NCBI GenBank assembly: GCA_945862035.1
Contig: CAMAXB010000089.1
Location: forward strand, 1-10,418
Direction: 5' to 3'
Source of the DNA: Opitutus sp. GAS368
GTDB taxonomy: Bacteria > Verrucomicrobiota > Verrucomicrobiia > Opitutales > Opitutaceae
DNA length: 10,418 nucleotides
Below, piece by piece: positions 1-6,473 of the stretch (position 1 is its first letter; each line of letters begins with the position of its first letter). Under the pieces are notes generated by a model. That model searched no databases and was not told where the DNA came from. It saw only the letters and a list, made by a program, of their open reading frames with translations. The position numbers and the translations under genes were made by a program.

Positions 1-182
1 TGAGCAATGTCCAATGAGCAGAGCAAGAATCCGGATGACGAAGCACGAATGAAGAATTGGCCATACGCGGATTCAGCAGTTCGACCCATTGGTCATTGGC
101 CATTGGTCATTGGTCATTCCACCTTCAGCTCTGGCCTCGCAGCCGCTCATTCCGCAATCCGCAATCGGCACTCTGCACTCCC
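1..182. repeat. Repeat-rich non-coding leader with 7-nt periodicity upstream of hldD
   Basis: No credible gene is seen here. The DNA is built of degenerate heptamers in four blocks, each with its own unit: TGAGCAA-like at 1-21 (3 units), ACGAATG-like at 31-58 (4 units), CATTGGT at 87-121 (5 units, three of them identical and one differing by a single base), and AATCCGC-like at 149-182 (5 units, ending against the hldD start codon). The reading frame of hldD stays open through this DNA from position 57, but the 42 residues it would add have no counterpart in HldD and simply translate the repeats. I see no clear -35/-10 pair and no Shine-Dalgarno sequence before position 183. I recall similar heptamer tracts between genes in Verrucomicrobiota, but cannot verify this here. 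Confidence 0.75.
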
Positions 183-1181
183 ATGAGCTCCCTCCACGGC
201 CGCATCCTCGTCACCGGTGGCGCCGGCTTCATCGGCAGCGCCTTGGTCTGGGCGCTCAACCAGCGCGGGCTGACGGATATCGTGGTCACGGATTTTCTGG
301 GTTCGGACGAGAAGTGGAGGAATCTCGTTCCCCTCGCCTTCTCGGATTACGTCGAGGCCGATGTCTTCCGCGCTCGGATCGCGACGCAGGCGTCGGCCTT
401 CGGGGCGTTTTCCACCGTTTTTCACCTCGGCGCATGCTCGGCCACGACGGAGCGCAATGCCGCCTACCTCGCGGACAATAATTTCGGCTACACCCGGGAC
501 CTCGCCGCGTGGTCGCTCGCCCAGTCCGCCCGCTTCGTCTACGCGTCATCCGCCGCGACCTATGGTGACGGCGCAGCGGGCATGGACGACCGCGATCTGA
601 ACCTCGGGCGGCTGCGTCCGCTCAACCTGTACGGCTACTCGAAGCACCTCTTCGATCTCTACGCCCAGCGCCATGGCTTTCTTGATCAAATTGCCGGGGT
701 GAAGTACTTCAACGTCTTCGGCCCGAATGAGGACCACAAGGGCGACATGCGTTCGCTCGTGCACAAGGCCTTTCAGCAGATTCAGGCGACCGGCCGCGTG
801 CAGCTCTTCAAGAGCCACAAGCCGGAGTACCGGGATGGGGAGCAGCAGCGCGACTTCCTCTACGTGAAGGATGCGGTGGAGATGACCCTCCACCTCGCCG
901 ACCGCGGCCGGCAGGCCGGCGGCCTGTTCAATCTGGGCTCGGGCGAGGCCAACACCTGGCTGACGCTGGCCGGCGCCATCTTTTCGGCACTGGGACGCGA
1001 GCCGGCCATCGAGTTTGTTGACATGCCGGAAGTTCTTCGGGGCAAGTACCAGTACTTCACCCAGGCCGACGTCGGGAAGCTGCAGGCCACCGGCTACGAT
1101 CGGCCAGGCACCCCGCTCGCGGATGCGGTGCGGGACTATGTGCAGGGCTACCTCGTCTCGGGCCGTCGGCTGGGCGATTAA
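183..1181 (+). CDS. hldD: ADP-L-glycero-D-manno-heptose 6-epimerase
   Basis: Cytoplasmic, NADP-dependent enzyme of the extended SDR family. It converts ADP-D-glycero-D-manno-heptose to ADP-L-glycero-D-manno-heptose, the activated heptose for the LPS inner core. The 332-residue product begins with a Rossmann fold whose nucleotide loop is TGGAGFIG (residues 11-18). The substrate-site segment YASSAATYG lies at 120-128, the catalytic YxxxK pair is Y150/K154, and YFNVFGP with the HKGDM segment at 175-189 contains K186, matching the second catalytic lysine of the E. coli enzyme. The C-terminal FTQAD segment (292-296) is also typical of HldD. The ATG at 183 is chosen because it puts the Rossmann strand at residue 8; longer starts only translate upstream repeats. 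At 332 residues it is slightly longer than the usual ~310, through a short N-terminal extension and small insertions. It is monocistronic in this window and convergent with the respiratory operon. The family call is secure. Confidence 0.96.
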   Translation: MSSLHGRILVTGGAGFIGSALVWALNQRGLTDIVVTDFLGSDEKWRNLVPLAFSDYVEADVFRARIATQASAFGAFSTVFHLGACSATTERNAAYLADNNFGYTRDLAAWSLAQSARFVYASSAATYGDGAAGMDDRDLNLGRLRPLNLYGYSKHLFDLYAQRHGFLDQIAGVKYFNVFGPNEDHKGDMRSLVHKAFQQIQATGRVQLFKSHKPEYRDGEQQRDFLYVKDAVEMTLHLADRGRQAGGLFNLGSGEANTWLTLAGAIFSALGREPAIEFVDMPEVLRGKYQYFTQADVGKLQATGYDRPGTPLADAVRDYVQGYLVSGRRLGD

Positions 1182-1352
1182 CCCGCTGGCGCAGCCGGCT
1201 GAGGGCCCTGCCGTCGACCGCGTACCGGTTTTTCGTTGGCCGTTGCCCGACCATCGGTCCCATCGGTCCTATCGGTCCCATGGGCTCTATTGGACGGATA
1301 GGACGGATAGGACCTAGGGTTCCGTGACGAGTCGGAGCCGATGCCACGCCCG
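1182..1352. repeat. Intergenic region with a 9-nt tandem repeat (about 1252-1323) between convergent genes
   Basis: The space between the hldD stop and the operon terminator holds no gene. From 1252 a 9-nt period is visible: two identical CATCGGTCC units, one TATCGGTCC, two strongly diverged units, then GATAGGACG and GATAGGACC, fading out near 1323. The first and second halves are roughly reverse complements. The arms GGTCCTATC (1265-1273) and GATAGGACC (1306-1314) pair perfectly, and another 4 bp can form just inside them, so the transcript could fold into an imperfect hairpin on either strand. No T-run follows, so it is not a canonical terminator. It may slow convergent transcription or be an inert minisatellite. 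Confidence 0.7.
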
Positions 1353-1387
1353 AAACAAAAACGCCCGACGGCAGGCCGTCGGGCGTT
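1353..1387 (-). terminator. Rho-independent terminator of the respiratory operon
   Basis: A perfect 13-bp inverted repeat is present: AACGCCCGACGGC at 1360-1372 and GCCGTCGGGCGTT at 1375-1387, separated by 2 nt (so the real loop is larger after the inner pairs open). Read on the minus strand, the stem is followed by TTTTTGTTT, which completes an intrinsic terminator. It lies 23 nt beyond the stop codon of the last operon gene. On the plus strand no T-run follows, so it should act mainly on the minus-strand operon. Confidence 0.93.
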
Positions 1388-1410
1388 GAAATGAAGACGC
1401 TTGCGAGCGA

Positions 1411-2085
1411 TTACGGGGCGGCGAGGAGCTCGGCCTCGGTCCACGCCTTAGTGCGACCCGCGTCGGTCCCCGTGCGGATGGCCGTGACCTGCTCCGGCGC
1501 GATGGGAGCGGCCTCATTGCCCCACTCGGAGCGAATGTAGGTCAGCACGTCGGCGATGCGCTGATCGTTCCAGTTATAGGAGCTGCCGGCGCCGAAGGCG
1601 GGCATGATACCATTGTAGATCTTGCCCTCAACCGTGATTGGGCCCTGCAGGCCGTGCACCACCAGGCGGATGAGGCGGCTATCGTTGGAGGTAACCCACT
1701 CCGAGCCGGCCAGAGGCGGATAGACGCCCGGGACGCCCAAGCCGGTGGCCTGGTGGCAGGTCGCGCAGACCTGGGTGTAGAAGCGTTTGCCGGCGATCCG
1801 TGGATCGGCGGGGGCAGCCGCAACCGCACTGGCTCCCATGGTCTTCGGATCAAAGCGGCCGTCGTGCGTCAGCGGGTCGAACCCGCCGCGATTATGAATG
1901 AAGTAGACGCTGACGATAAAAATCATCGTCGAGAGGACGCCGAGAAGGAACAGCGGCATCAGGGTGAAGCCTTCCTTGGGCTCGACCTGCTGGTGCAGGA
2001 GGTCGTCGTGGACGGCCTGAATGCTCTCATCGGAGGCTCCGGCGGCTTCGGCCCGGAGGTTAATCTTGCGAGGATCGGCACTCAT
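1411..2085 (-). CDS. Membrane-anchored monoheme cytochrome c in the CcoP position
   Basis: Predicted electron carrier facing the periplasm, last gene of the operon (224 residues). A cytoplasmic N-terminal stretch of about 40 residues is followed by one transmembrane helix (about 41-63), a linker, and a class I cytochrome c domain. Heme attachment is C107-A-T-C110-H111, and the distal ligand is probably M161 in the NGIMPAFG segment. A Pro/Ala-rich tail follows the domain. The gene sits where ccoP would follow ccoN and ccoO, but only one CxxCH is present, whereas CcoP normally has two heme domains. Its start overlaps the ccoO-like stop by one base (TAATG) and has a good ribosome binding site. 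It could pass electrons from the upstream subunits to a soluble carrier or separate oxidase; that partner is inferred. Confidence 0.9.
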   Translation of the reverse strand: MSADPRKINLRAEAAGASDESIQAVHDDLLHQQVEPKEGFTLMPLFLLGVLSTMIFIVSVYFIHNRGGFDPLTHDGRFDPKTMGASAVAAAPADPRIAGKRFYTQVCATCHQATGLGVPGVYPPLAGSEWVTSNDSRLIRLVVHGLQGPITVEGKIYNGIMPAFGAGSSYNWNDQRIADVLTYIRSEWGNEAAPIAPEQVTAIRTGTDAGRTKAWTEAELLAAP

Positions 2086-2738
2086 TACTTCTGCTCCCCT
2101 TCCTTCGAAGCGGCTTCGACGTAGACATGATTGATCTCCGGGTACGCGTAGGCGTCCTTGAGGTTGGCGAGATAGGCGGCAAGCGCCAGAGCGCGGTCCG
2201 TTGGGACCACTTCATAGCCGGCGGCCGCGGCATGCGAGGCGGGCAGCGCCAGTGCCTCGCTGGAGGGCTGGCCGACGATCCGGCGGGTCTCGAACAGGAA
2301 TGTGTACGCCGGCTTGGTGGAATCGGCATTCACCAGCTTGGGATCGTAGAGGTGCTGCAGATACCAGGCGGCCTCGGTTTGGCGGGCTCCGACATTGCGG
2401 AGATCGGGGCCGAGGCGCATCGCGCCGAGGAGGACGCGGTCCTCATAGAGGTAGTCGCGGGCCACGCTCTGGCGCTCACCCCAGCCCCGCTCTTGATCGG
2501 AGCCGAAGCCGGGACGACGGACCTGCTGGGTGTGGCAGGCGACGCAGCCAAGATCCTGGTAAACCAGCTTGCCGCGCTGGGCCAGACCGGGGATCGGCTG
2601 CGGGAAGGCCTTGCCTTCGTTCTCGTCGTAATGGGCCGTGATGGCGCCATAGGCCCGCTGGTTGGAGAAGACGAGGGAGGACCACGAGAGGGCGGCAATC
2701 ACGAAGATGCCGAGAAAGATGAGGGAAAAGCGATTCAT
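2085..2738 (-). CDS. ccoO: CcoO-family monoheme cytochrome c subunit with an altered axial ligand
   Basis: A homologue of cbb3 oxidase subunit II (217 residues): one N-terminal membrane anchor (about 6-25) and a periplasmic cytochrome c domain. Heme is attached at C65-V-A-C68-H69, followed by QQVRRPGFGSD, the family's diagnostic segment. ARDYLYED (93-100) and RLGPDLRNVGARQ (108-120) are also typical of CcoO. In the usual family pattern a methionine sits in an S-x-M-P-x-Y/F segment and ligates the heme; here it reads S-T-K142-P-A-Y, so Lys replaces Met. The only other internal methionine is M107, in the segment before GPDL. The start overlaps the ccoN-like stop by 4 nt (ATGA). CcoO normally delivers electrons to CcoN, but here the CcoN partner lacks cofactors. 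The family call is firm; the function as an oxidase subunit is doubtful. Confidence 0.88.
   Translation of the reverse strand: MNRFSLIFLGIFVIAALSWSSLVFSNQRAYGAITAHYDENEGKAFPQPIPGLAQRGKLVYQDLGCVACHTQQVRRPGFGSDQERGWGERQSVARDYLYEDRVLLGAMRLGPDLRNVGARQTEAAWYLQHLYDPKLVNADSTKPAYTFLFETRRIVGQPSSEALALPASHAAAAGYEVVPTDRALALAAYLANLKDAYAYPEINHVYVEAASKEGEQK
2094..2099 (-). promoter_or_regulatory. Ribosome binding site for the monoheme cytochrome c gene
   Basis: GGGGAG on the minus strand lies 8 nt before the ATG at 2085-2083, within a purine-rich run inside the end of the ccoO-like gene. It supports this start codon, which overlaps the previous stop (TAATG). Confidence 0.6.
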
Positions 2739-4213
2739 CGGGCGGCCTCCAGGGCGGGAGCTTCACGGAACAGGTCGGTCGCCGGCGCGCCGCCCAGAAC
2801 GGACTGCAGGACGAGGCGGACCACGTTGACGGCAAACGCGAGGTGGCCAATGGCGAGGAGGATCACGCCGAGGCTGTTCGCGAAGAGATAGGGATTGAGG
2901 GTCGCGGCGATGGTGCTGAACGAGACCGCGGGATCATTCAGGGCGGCGCCCTGGGCGAGACCACCCAAGGCCAGGCCGGCGATGCAGAGAATCAGGCCGG
3001 CGGTGGAGGCCCAGAAATGAGCATTGATCAACGCCAGCGAGGGCCACTCGCGCTGCGCGAGGCGCGGGGCGAGGAAGTAGATCGCTCCGAAGGCAACCAT
3101 CGAGAACACACCGTAGAGGACGGCCTGCGTCTGCGCCGTGCCGAACAGGGTGAACTGGGTCGTGACCGCGATCGACTGGAGGGAAGTGACGATCCAGGTG
3201 AGCGTGCTCACGGTGAAGGCAATCATGCCCACGAGCATGAAGCGCAGGGACGTGCTGCCCTGGAGGGCGTCGGCGCCGGCGGCCAGCGTCGGGAAGTGGT
3301 TGAGGCCGATGATCAGGACCGGGACGATCAGGAAGAGGCTCGCCGCCACACCGGCCGCCGTGGTCCAGGCCGGAACGGGAGCGCCCACGAGGGCGGCGGT
3401 GCCGGTGAAGGACGAGAACAGGAGGAAGGTCCAGAAACCCAGTGCGGCGAGGTCGTAGTGACGCAGGGCCTTGCCGGTGATCTTGGGCACGAAGTAGTAG
3501 ATTGCCGCGAGGGCGATCGCCGTGAACCAGAGGCTGGAAACGCCATGGGCGTACCAGGCCGCGACCACCGATTGGGAGGTGCCCCGGGCGGGCTGGAAGA
3601 AGAGGACCATCTGGGCCACGGAGTAGAGCCAGGGGAACCAGAAAAGGGCGGCGAGCAGGTACCACTGCGAGGCGAAGATACGGCCGGAACTGCGACCGCT
3701 GAACGTCACGATCGCCCAGGCGCCGATCAGGGCGTAGGCCACGAAGAGCAGCGGGGCGGCGTAGGTGGGAATCTCCAGCCAGGGAACCGAGGTCGAGTCG
3801 CCGGCGAGGATGCCGCCGACGCCGAGGGTCACGCCGACATTCCAAAAGAGCCCGGCGACGATCAGCACGGACGGCACGCGGAGGGCGGACTGGGACAGGC
3901 GGGCCATCAGCCAGAACACGAGGACGAAGGAGGCATTGAAGCCCCAGCCGTAGATCGCGGCGTTGAGGGCGGCGGCCTGACTGCGCCCGTAGGTGAGCCA
4001 CGGAGAGTCGGCGAGGAAGGACGGGGTGTGCAGCTGGATCGACGAAATCAGCGAGAGGCCGGAGGCGAGGACGAGCCAGCCGATGGCTGAGACGAGGAAG
4101 AGCAACACCGGCCCGCGGGCCGAGGCGTCGATCGCGGCCTGGACGGCGCGCCCGGTCCCGGAGGACGGGGCGGCGGAGCCGGCGGCGGTTGCGGTGCGGG
4201 GTGCAGAGGCCAT
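2735..4213 (-). CDS. ccoN-like: CcoN-family (heme-copper oxidase subunit I) homologue lacking heme and copper ligands
   Basis: A 492-residue polytopic membrane protein (about 12 helices) clearly related to cbb3 oxidase subunit I. Conserved framework segments are YGRS..LNAAIYGWGFN (75-93), IYYFVPKITGK (238-248), LAALGFW (255-261), VPAW (280-283), LYGVFSMVAFGAIYF (366-380) and HFW (399-401). Canonical CcoN uses one His in helix 2, one in helix 6, a His-His pair in helix 7 and HxH in helix 10. Here these positions read A82, H223, A273-A274 and Q361-T-Q363. The tyrosine that cross-links to a CuB histidine aligns with S267, and the conserved STFEGP glutamate is also missing. Catalytic oxygen reduction is therefore not expected. 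The frame is intact and well packed in the operon, which argues against decay. The ATG at 4213 is chosen because longer starts run into the upstream gene; no Shine-Dalgarno is visible. A structural or electron-relay role is inference. Confidence 0.9.
   Translation of the reverse strand: MASAPRTATAAGSAAPSSGTGRAVQAAIDASARGPVLLFLVSAIGWLVLASGLSLISSIQLHTPSFLADSPWLTYGRSQAAALNAAIYGWGFNASFVLVFWLMARLSQSALRVPSVLIVAGLFWNVGVTLGVGGILAGDSTSVPWLEIPTYAAPLLFVAYALIGAWAIVTFSGRSSGRIFASQWYLLAALFWFPWLYSVAQMVLFFQPARGTSQSVVAAWYAHGVSSLWFTAIALAAIYYFVPKITGKALRHYDLAALGFWTFLLFSSFTGTAALVGAPVPAWTTAAGVAASLFLIVPVLIIGLNHFPTLAAGADALQGSTSLRFMLVGMIAFTVSTLTWIVTSLQSIAVTTQFTLFGTAQTQAVLYGVFSMVAFGAIYFLAPRLAQREWPSLALINAHFWASTAGLILCIAGLALGGLAQGAALNDPAVSFSTIAATLNPYLFANSLGVILLAIGHLAFAVNVVRLVLQSVLGGAPATDLFREAPALEAAR
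2746..2750 (-). promoter_or_regulatory. Ribosome binding site for the ccoO-like gene
   Basis: GGAGG on the minus strand lies 7 nt before the ATG at 2738-2736, inside the 3' end of the ccoN-like gene. It supports both the start choice and independent initiation in addition to coupling through the ATGA overlap. Confidence 0.65.
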
Positions 4214-4250
4214 GAGCGGTACGGTAAGAGGAGGCGTGAACGAAGCCGGT

Positions 4251-4568
4251 TTACTTCTTGGCGTTGAGCTCGTCGATCGTGAGCTGCATGGCGCGATCGA
4301 CCGGCAGGAGCACGATGCCGGCTTCCTTGTCGACCCAGCCATAGCCGCTGGCGGTCGCCTGCGCGGCGGTGCGAACCTCGTTCAGGCGGGCCTTGCGACC
4401 CTCCAGCGAGAACTTCCACTGCTCCTCGGCCGGAACGTTGGCGGCATTGGCCACCGGCGTGCCGGGACTGCGGGCGATCTGCAGGAGGACGAGGAATACG
4501 GCGAAAACGCCGAGGGCGGCCACGACCGGGATGAACAGGCCCTTCCGGGCGGAGGAGGCGTCACTCAT
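4251..4568 (-). CDS. Small single-helix membrane protein of the ACIII operon
   Basis: A 105-residue protein of unknown function between actF and the ccoN-like gene. A short cytoplasmic N-terminus precedes one transmembrane helix (about 10-31), and the rest is soluble and probably periplasmic. Its C-terminal segment GWVDKEAGIVLLPVDRAM (77-94) resembles a motif I recall from small proteins encoded beside ACIII and cytochrome oxidase genes; I cannot name a family with certainty. No cysteine or heme motif is present. The start codon overlaps the actF stop by 8 nt, so translation is probably coupled, and the ccoN-like start follows 37 nt after its stop. This is the largest gap in the operon. Position suggests an assembly factor or linker between ACIII and the oxidase-derived module, which is inference. 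Confidence 0.85.
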   Translation of the reverse strand: MSDASSARKGLFIPVVAALGVFAVFLVLLQIARSPGTPVANAANVPAEEQWKFSLEGRKARLNEVRTAAQATASGYGWVDKEAGIVLLPVDRAMQLTIDELNAKK

Positions 4569-5853
4569 GGTGCGTGAGGGATTCGTTGATGCGCGGGTCG
4601 CGGATCGGGATCAGCTTGGCGGTCGGGAAGCTCTTGAGGTAGGCCCAGACGCAGACGCCACCGATGCCGATGACGGCGGTGATCGTCCAGAGCTGGTGGA
4701 CCGCGAGGAAGGGCAGCGGGTCACCGAGCTCGTTCTTCTTCGAGGGCCAGACGTTGTAGATCAGGTCGATCAGGAAGACGAAGGCGATGTAGAAGGCGAT
4801 GCGGGGCATCCAGGTCTTGCTCAGCTTCACCCGGTAGTGAATCAGGGTCAGGAACGGGAGGAAGAAGTGACCGAAGAGGAGGAAGAGGCCGACCCACTTC
4901 CACTGGTTGGGCACGCCGTCGCTGTTGTTGATCTCGCGGAGGCTGTACCAGAAGGTCTCCTCGGGGATGTTGGCGTTCCAGATCAGGAAGTACTGCGAGA
5001 AGGTGATGTAGGCCCAGAAGACCGTGAAGGCAAAGATCAGCTGCCCGATGCTGTGCAGGTGGTTGTTGTTCAGGATCCCCTTGTAGTCGCCGCGCAGGTA
5101 CAGCCAGACCATGATGATCACGCCGGCCGAGAGTGCGGCGCGAATGCAGCCGGCAAAGTACCAGACGCCGTACATCGTGGAGAAGAAGTGGTAGTCGAGC
5201 GACTTGACCCAGAAGATGATGCTGAGGGTCATCGTCAGCGCCGTCAGCGCCAGACCGAAGGCGGCGGTCGTGCGGTTGTGAGACGTCCACTTGAGATCGC
5301 CATCGAAGTCTTGGGTGAAGGAGGCCTTGCGCAGGCGGGCCGAGAGCCAGATCCAGATGAGGAACGAGACCACGGTGGCCCCAACAAAGAAGGTCGGGTT
5401 GAGCAGGCCGGCCTTTTTCACCCACAGGATGTCTTCGCCGACCGTGCCGGTGCCGCCGACTTTCGCGAGGTCAAAGGCGGGATCAAACCACTTCCAGACG
5501 AGCTGTTTGTCGTAGAGGGCGGCCGCCACCAGCGGGATGAACAGGAGGCCGAGCCACTTGAAGGCCGCGAGGCCGTGCTCAAACTGGCGGCGGATGACGG
5601 TGGACCAGGAGGCGTCCACGATGTGGTGGATCATCACGAGGAAGAGCATGCCGATGGCGATGCCGGTCCAGAAGGTGAGGCCCACCAGCCAGGAATAGGC
5701 AACCTTGGCTCCGCCCGAGACGAAGAGGCCGGCGATGGTCAGGCCGATACCGATCGCACCGATGGTCAGGGCCTTGGTCGCCAGGGCGGCGATGCCGGCG
5801 GGAGCCGTGGCGGGGAGGGAACCGGTGACGGTTGCTGCGTGAGTGCTGCTCAT
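4561..5853 (-). CDS. actF: Alternative Complex III subunit ActF (quinol:cytochrome c oxidoreductase membrane subunit)
   Basis: Integral membrane subunit of Alternative Complex III, 430 residues with about ten predicted helices. ActF is a NrfD-like relative of ActC. Diagnostic stretches are the segment around H76-H77 (IHHIVDASWSTVIRRQFEH, 75-93), the DGDLKWTSHNRTTAAFG region (184-200), SLDYHFFSTMYGVWYF (218-233) and FSQYFLIWNANIPEET (285-300). In the known ACIII structures ActF lies beside ActC in the membrane and is thought to help with quinol binding or proton movement. The start overlaps the actE stop in an ATGA arrangement, implying translational coupling, and the 3' end overlaps the next small gene by 8 nt. 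The N-terminal 28 residues are Ala/Thr-rich and probably flexible. Length and order are ordinary for this subunit. Confidence 0.94.
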   Translation of the reverse strand: MSSTHAATVTGSLPATAPAGIAALATKALTIGAIGIGLTIAGLFVSGGAKVAYSWLVGLTFWTGIAIGMLFLVMIHHIVDASWSTVIRRQFEHGLAAFKWLGLLFIPLVAAALYDKQLVWKWFDPAFDLAKVGGTGTVGEDILWVKKAGLLNPTFFVGATVVSFLIWIWLSARLRKASFTQDFDGDLKWTSHNRTTAAFGLALTALTMTLSIIFWVKSLDYHFFSTMYGVWYFAGCIRAALSAGVIIMVWLYLRGDYKGILNNNHLHSIGQLIFAFTVFWAYITFSQYFLIWNANIPEETFWYSLREINNSDGVPNQWKWVGLFLLFGHFFLPFLTLIHYRVKLSKTWMPRIAFYIAFVFLIDLIYNVWPSKKNELGDPLPFLAVHQLWTITAVIGIGGVCVWAYLKSFPTAKLIPIRDPRINESLTHHE

Positions 5854-6470
5854 TGGATGCCAAGCTCCGCTTTGTTGGCCTGCGGGACGTCCGAGGCTTT
5901 GCCGTTGTGGGCACGCTGGAGAGCGCGCAGGTACGCGACAACCGCCCAGCGGTCGCGCGTGTCAAGTTTGTCGCCGTAGCCCATCATGGTATTCTTGCCA
6001 TTGGTCACGGTGTTGTAGAGCTCGCCCTCGGGCATCGCGCGGTAGAGATCATTGTGGAAGCTGACCGCTCCGCCCCAGCCATAGGCGGCCACGATGCCCT
6101 TGCCGTCGCCATTCTGCCCGTGGCACACGGCGCAGTAGATGTCGAAGCGTTCCTTGCCCCGGGCCATGAGGACATTGTCCACGGGAATCGAAACGGGGAA
6201 GCCCCGGACGAATTCACCGCTGGCCGCGCGGCCGGCGGAGAGATGGGAATCGAGGTTGGCCTGGCCGCGGGCGACGGTGCCGGTCGGGATCGGCCGGTCG
6301 GACCGACCGTCGGCGAAGAACGCGGACTCGGCCTGCGGCTTGTACTTCGGCATGCGGTCCATGTCCGGGAAGACCTCCAGCGGCGGCTTGGTGGCGATGG
6401 AGCCACGGTAGCCGAGGACGCCCGCGGTGAGCACCACGACGAAGAAAGTGATGAGATAGACGTAGCGCAT
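5850..6470 (-). CDS. actE: Alternative Complex III subunit ActE (monoheme cytochrome c)
   Basis: Monoheme cytochrome c subunit of ACIII (206 residues), the likely exit point for electrons towards the next carrier. A hydrophobic N-terminal helix (about 4-21) anchors or exports it. The family segment DMDRMPKYKPQ (36-46) and the FFADGRSDRP-GTVARG stretch (51-69) are characteristic. Heme c is attached at C113-A-V-C116-H117, with M162 or M163 in TMMGYGDK as distal ligand. There is no cysteine before C113, so no lipobox; the protein is probably held by an uncleaved helix rather than by a lipid. It starts 3 nt after the actD stop and overlaps actF by 4 nt. Confidence 0.94.
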   Translation of the reverse strand: MRYVYLITFFVVVLTAGVLGYRGSIATKPPLEVFPDMDRMPKYKPQAESAFFADGRSDRPIPTGTVARGQANLDSHLSAGRAASGEFVRGFPVSIPVDNVLMARGKERFDIYCAVCHGQNGDGKGIVAAYGWGGAVSFHNDLYRAMPEGELYNTVTNGKNTMMGYGDKLDTRDRWAVVAYLRALQRAHNGKASDVPQANKAELGIQ

Positions 6471-6473
6471 GGC

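Noticed and set aside
57..182. N-terminal extension of hldD by 42 residues
   Set aside because: The added residues translate the heptamer repeats and precede the Rossmann strand that should lie at the N-terminus.
1217..1233. Possible hldD terminator: ACCG/CGGT hairpin followed by five T
   Set aside because: The stem is only 4 bp (5 with a G-T pair), too weak to call.
1252..1323. Collagen-like short peptide from the 9-nt repeat
   Set aside because: The G-P-M/I pattern is a by-product of the 9-nt period; no supported start or neighbouring domain exists.
2843..4090. A 415-codon open frame on the plus strand, antisense to the ccoN-like gene
   Set aside because: Composition is dominated by G/E/R/D with no recognisable domain; the opposite strand carries the conserved protein.
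2735..4213. Annotation as a working cbb3-type cytochrome c oxidase catalytic subunit
   Set aside because: Family membership is clear, but five of six metal-binding histidines and the cross-link tyrosine are replaced, checked at codon level (Gln CAG and Ala GCC/GCG codons).
4214..4342. N-terminal extension of the ccoN-like protein by 43 residues
   Set aside because: It would overlap most of the 3' half of the small upstream gene in another frame, and its Ser/Pro/Arg-rich sequence does not resemble CcoN.
4369..5979. A 536-codon open frame on the plus strand, antisense to actF
   Set aside because: Same artefact: charged low-complexity translation opposite a conserved membrane protein gene.
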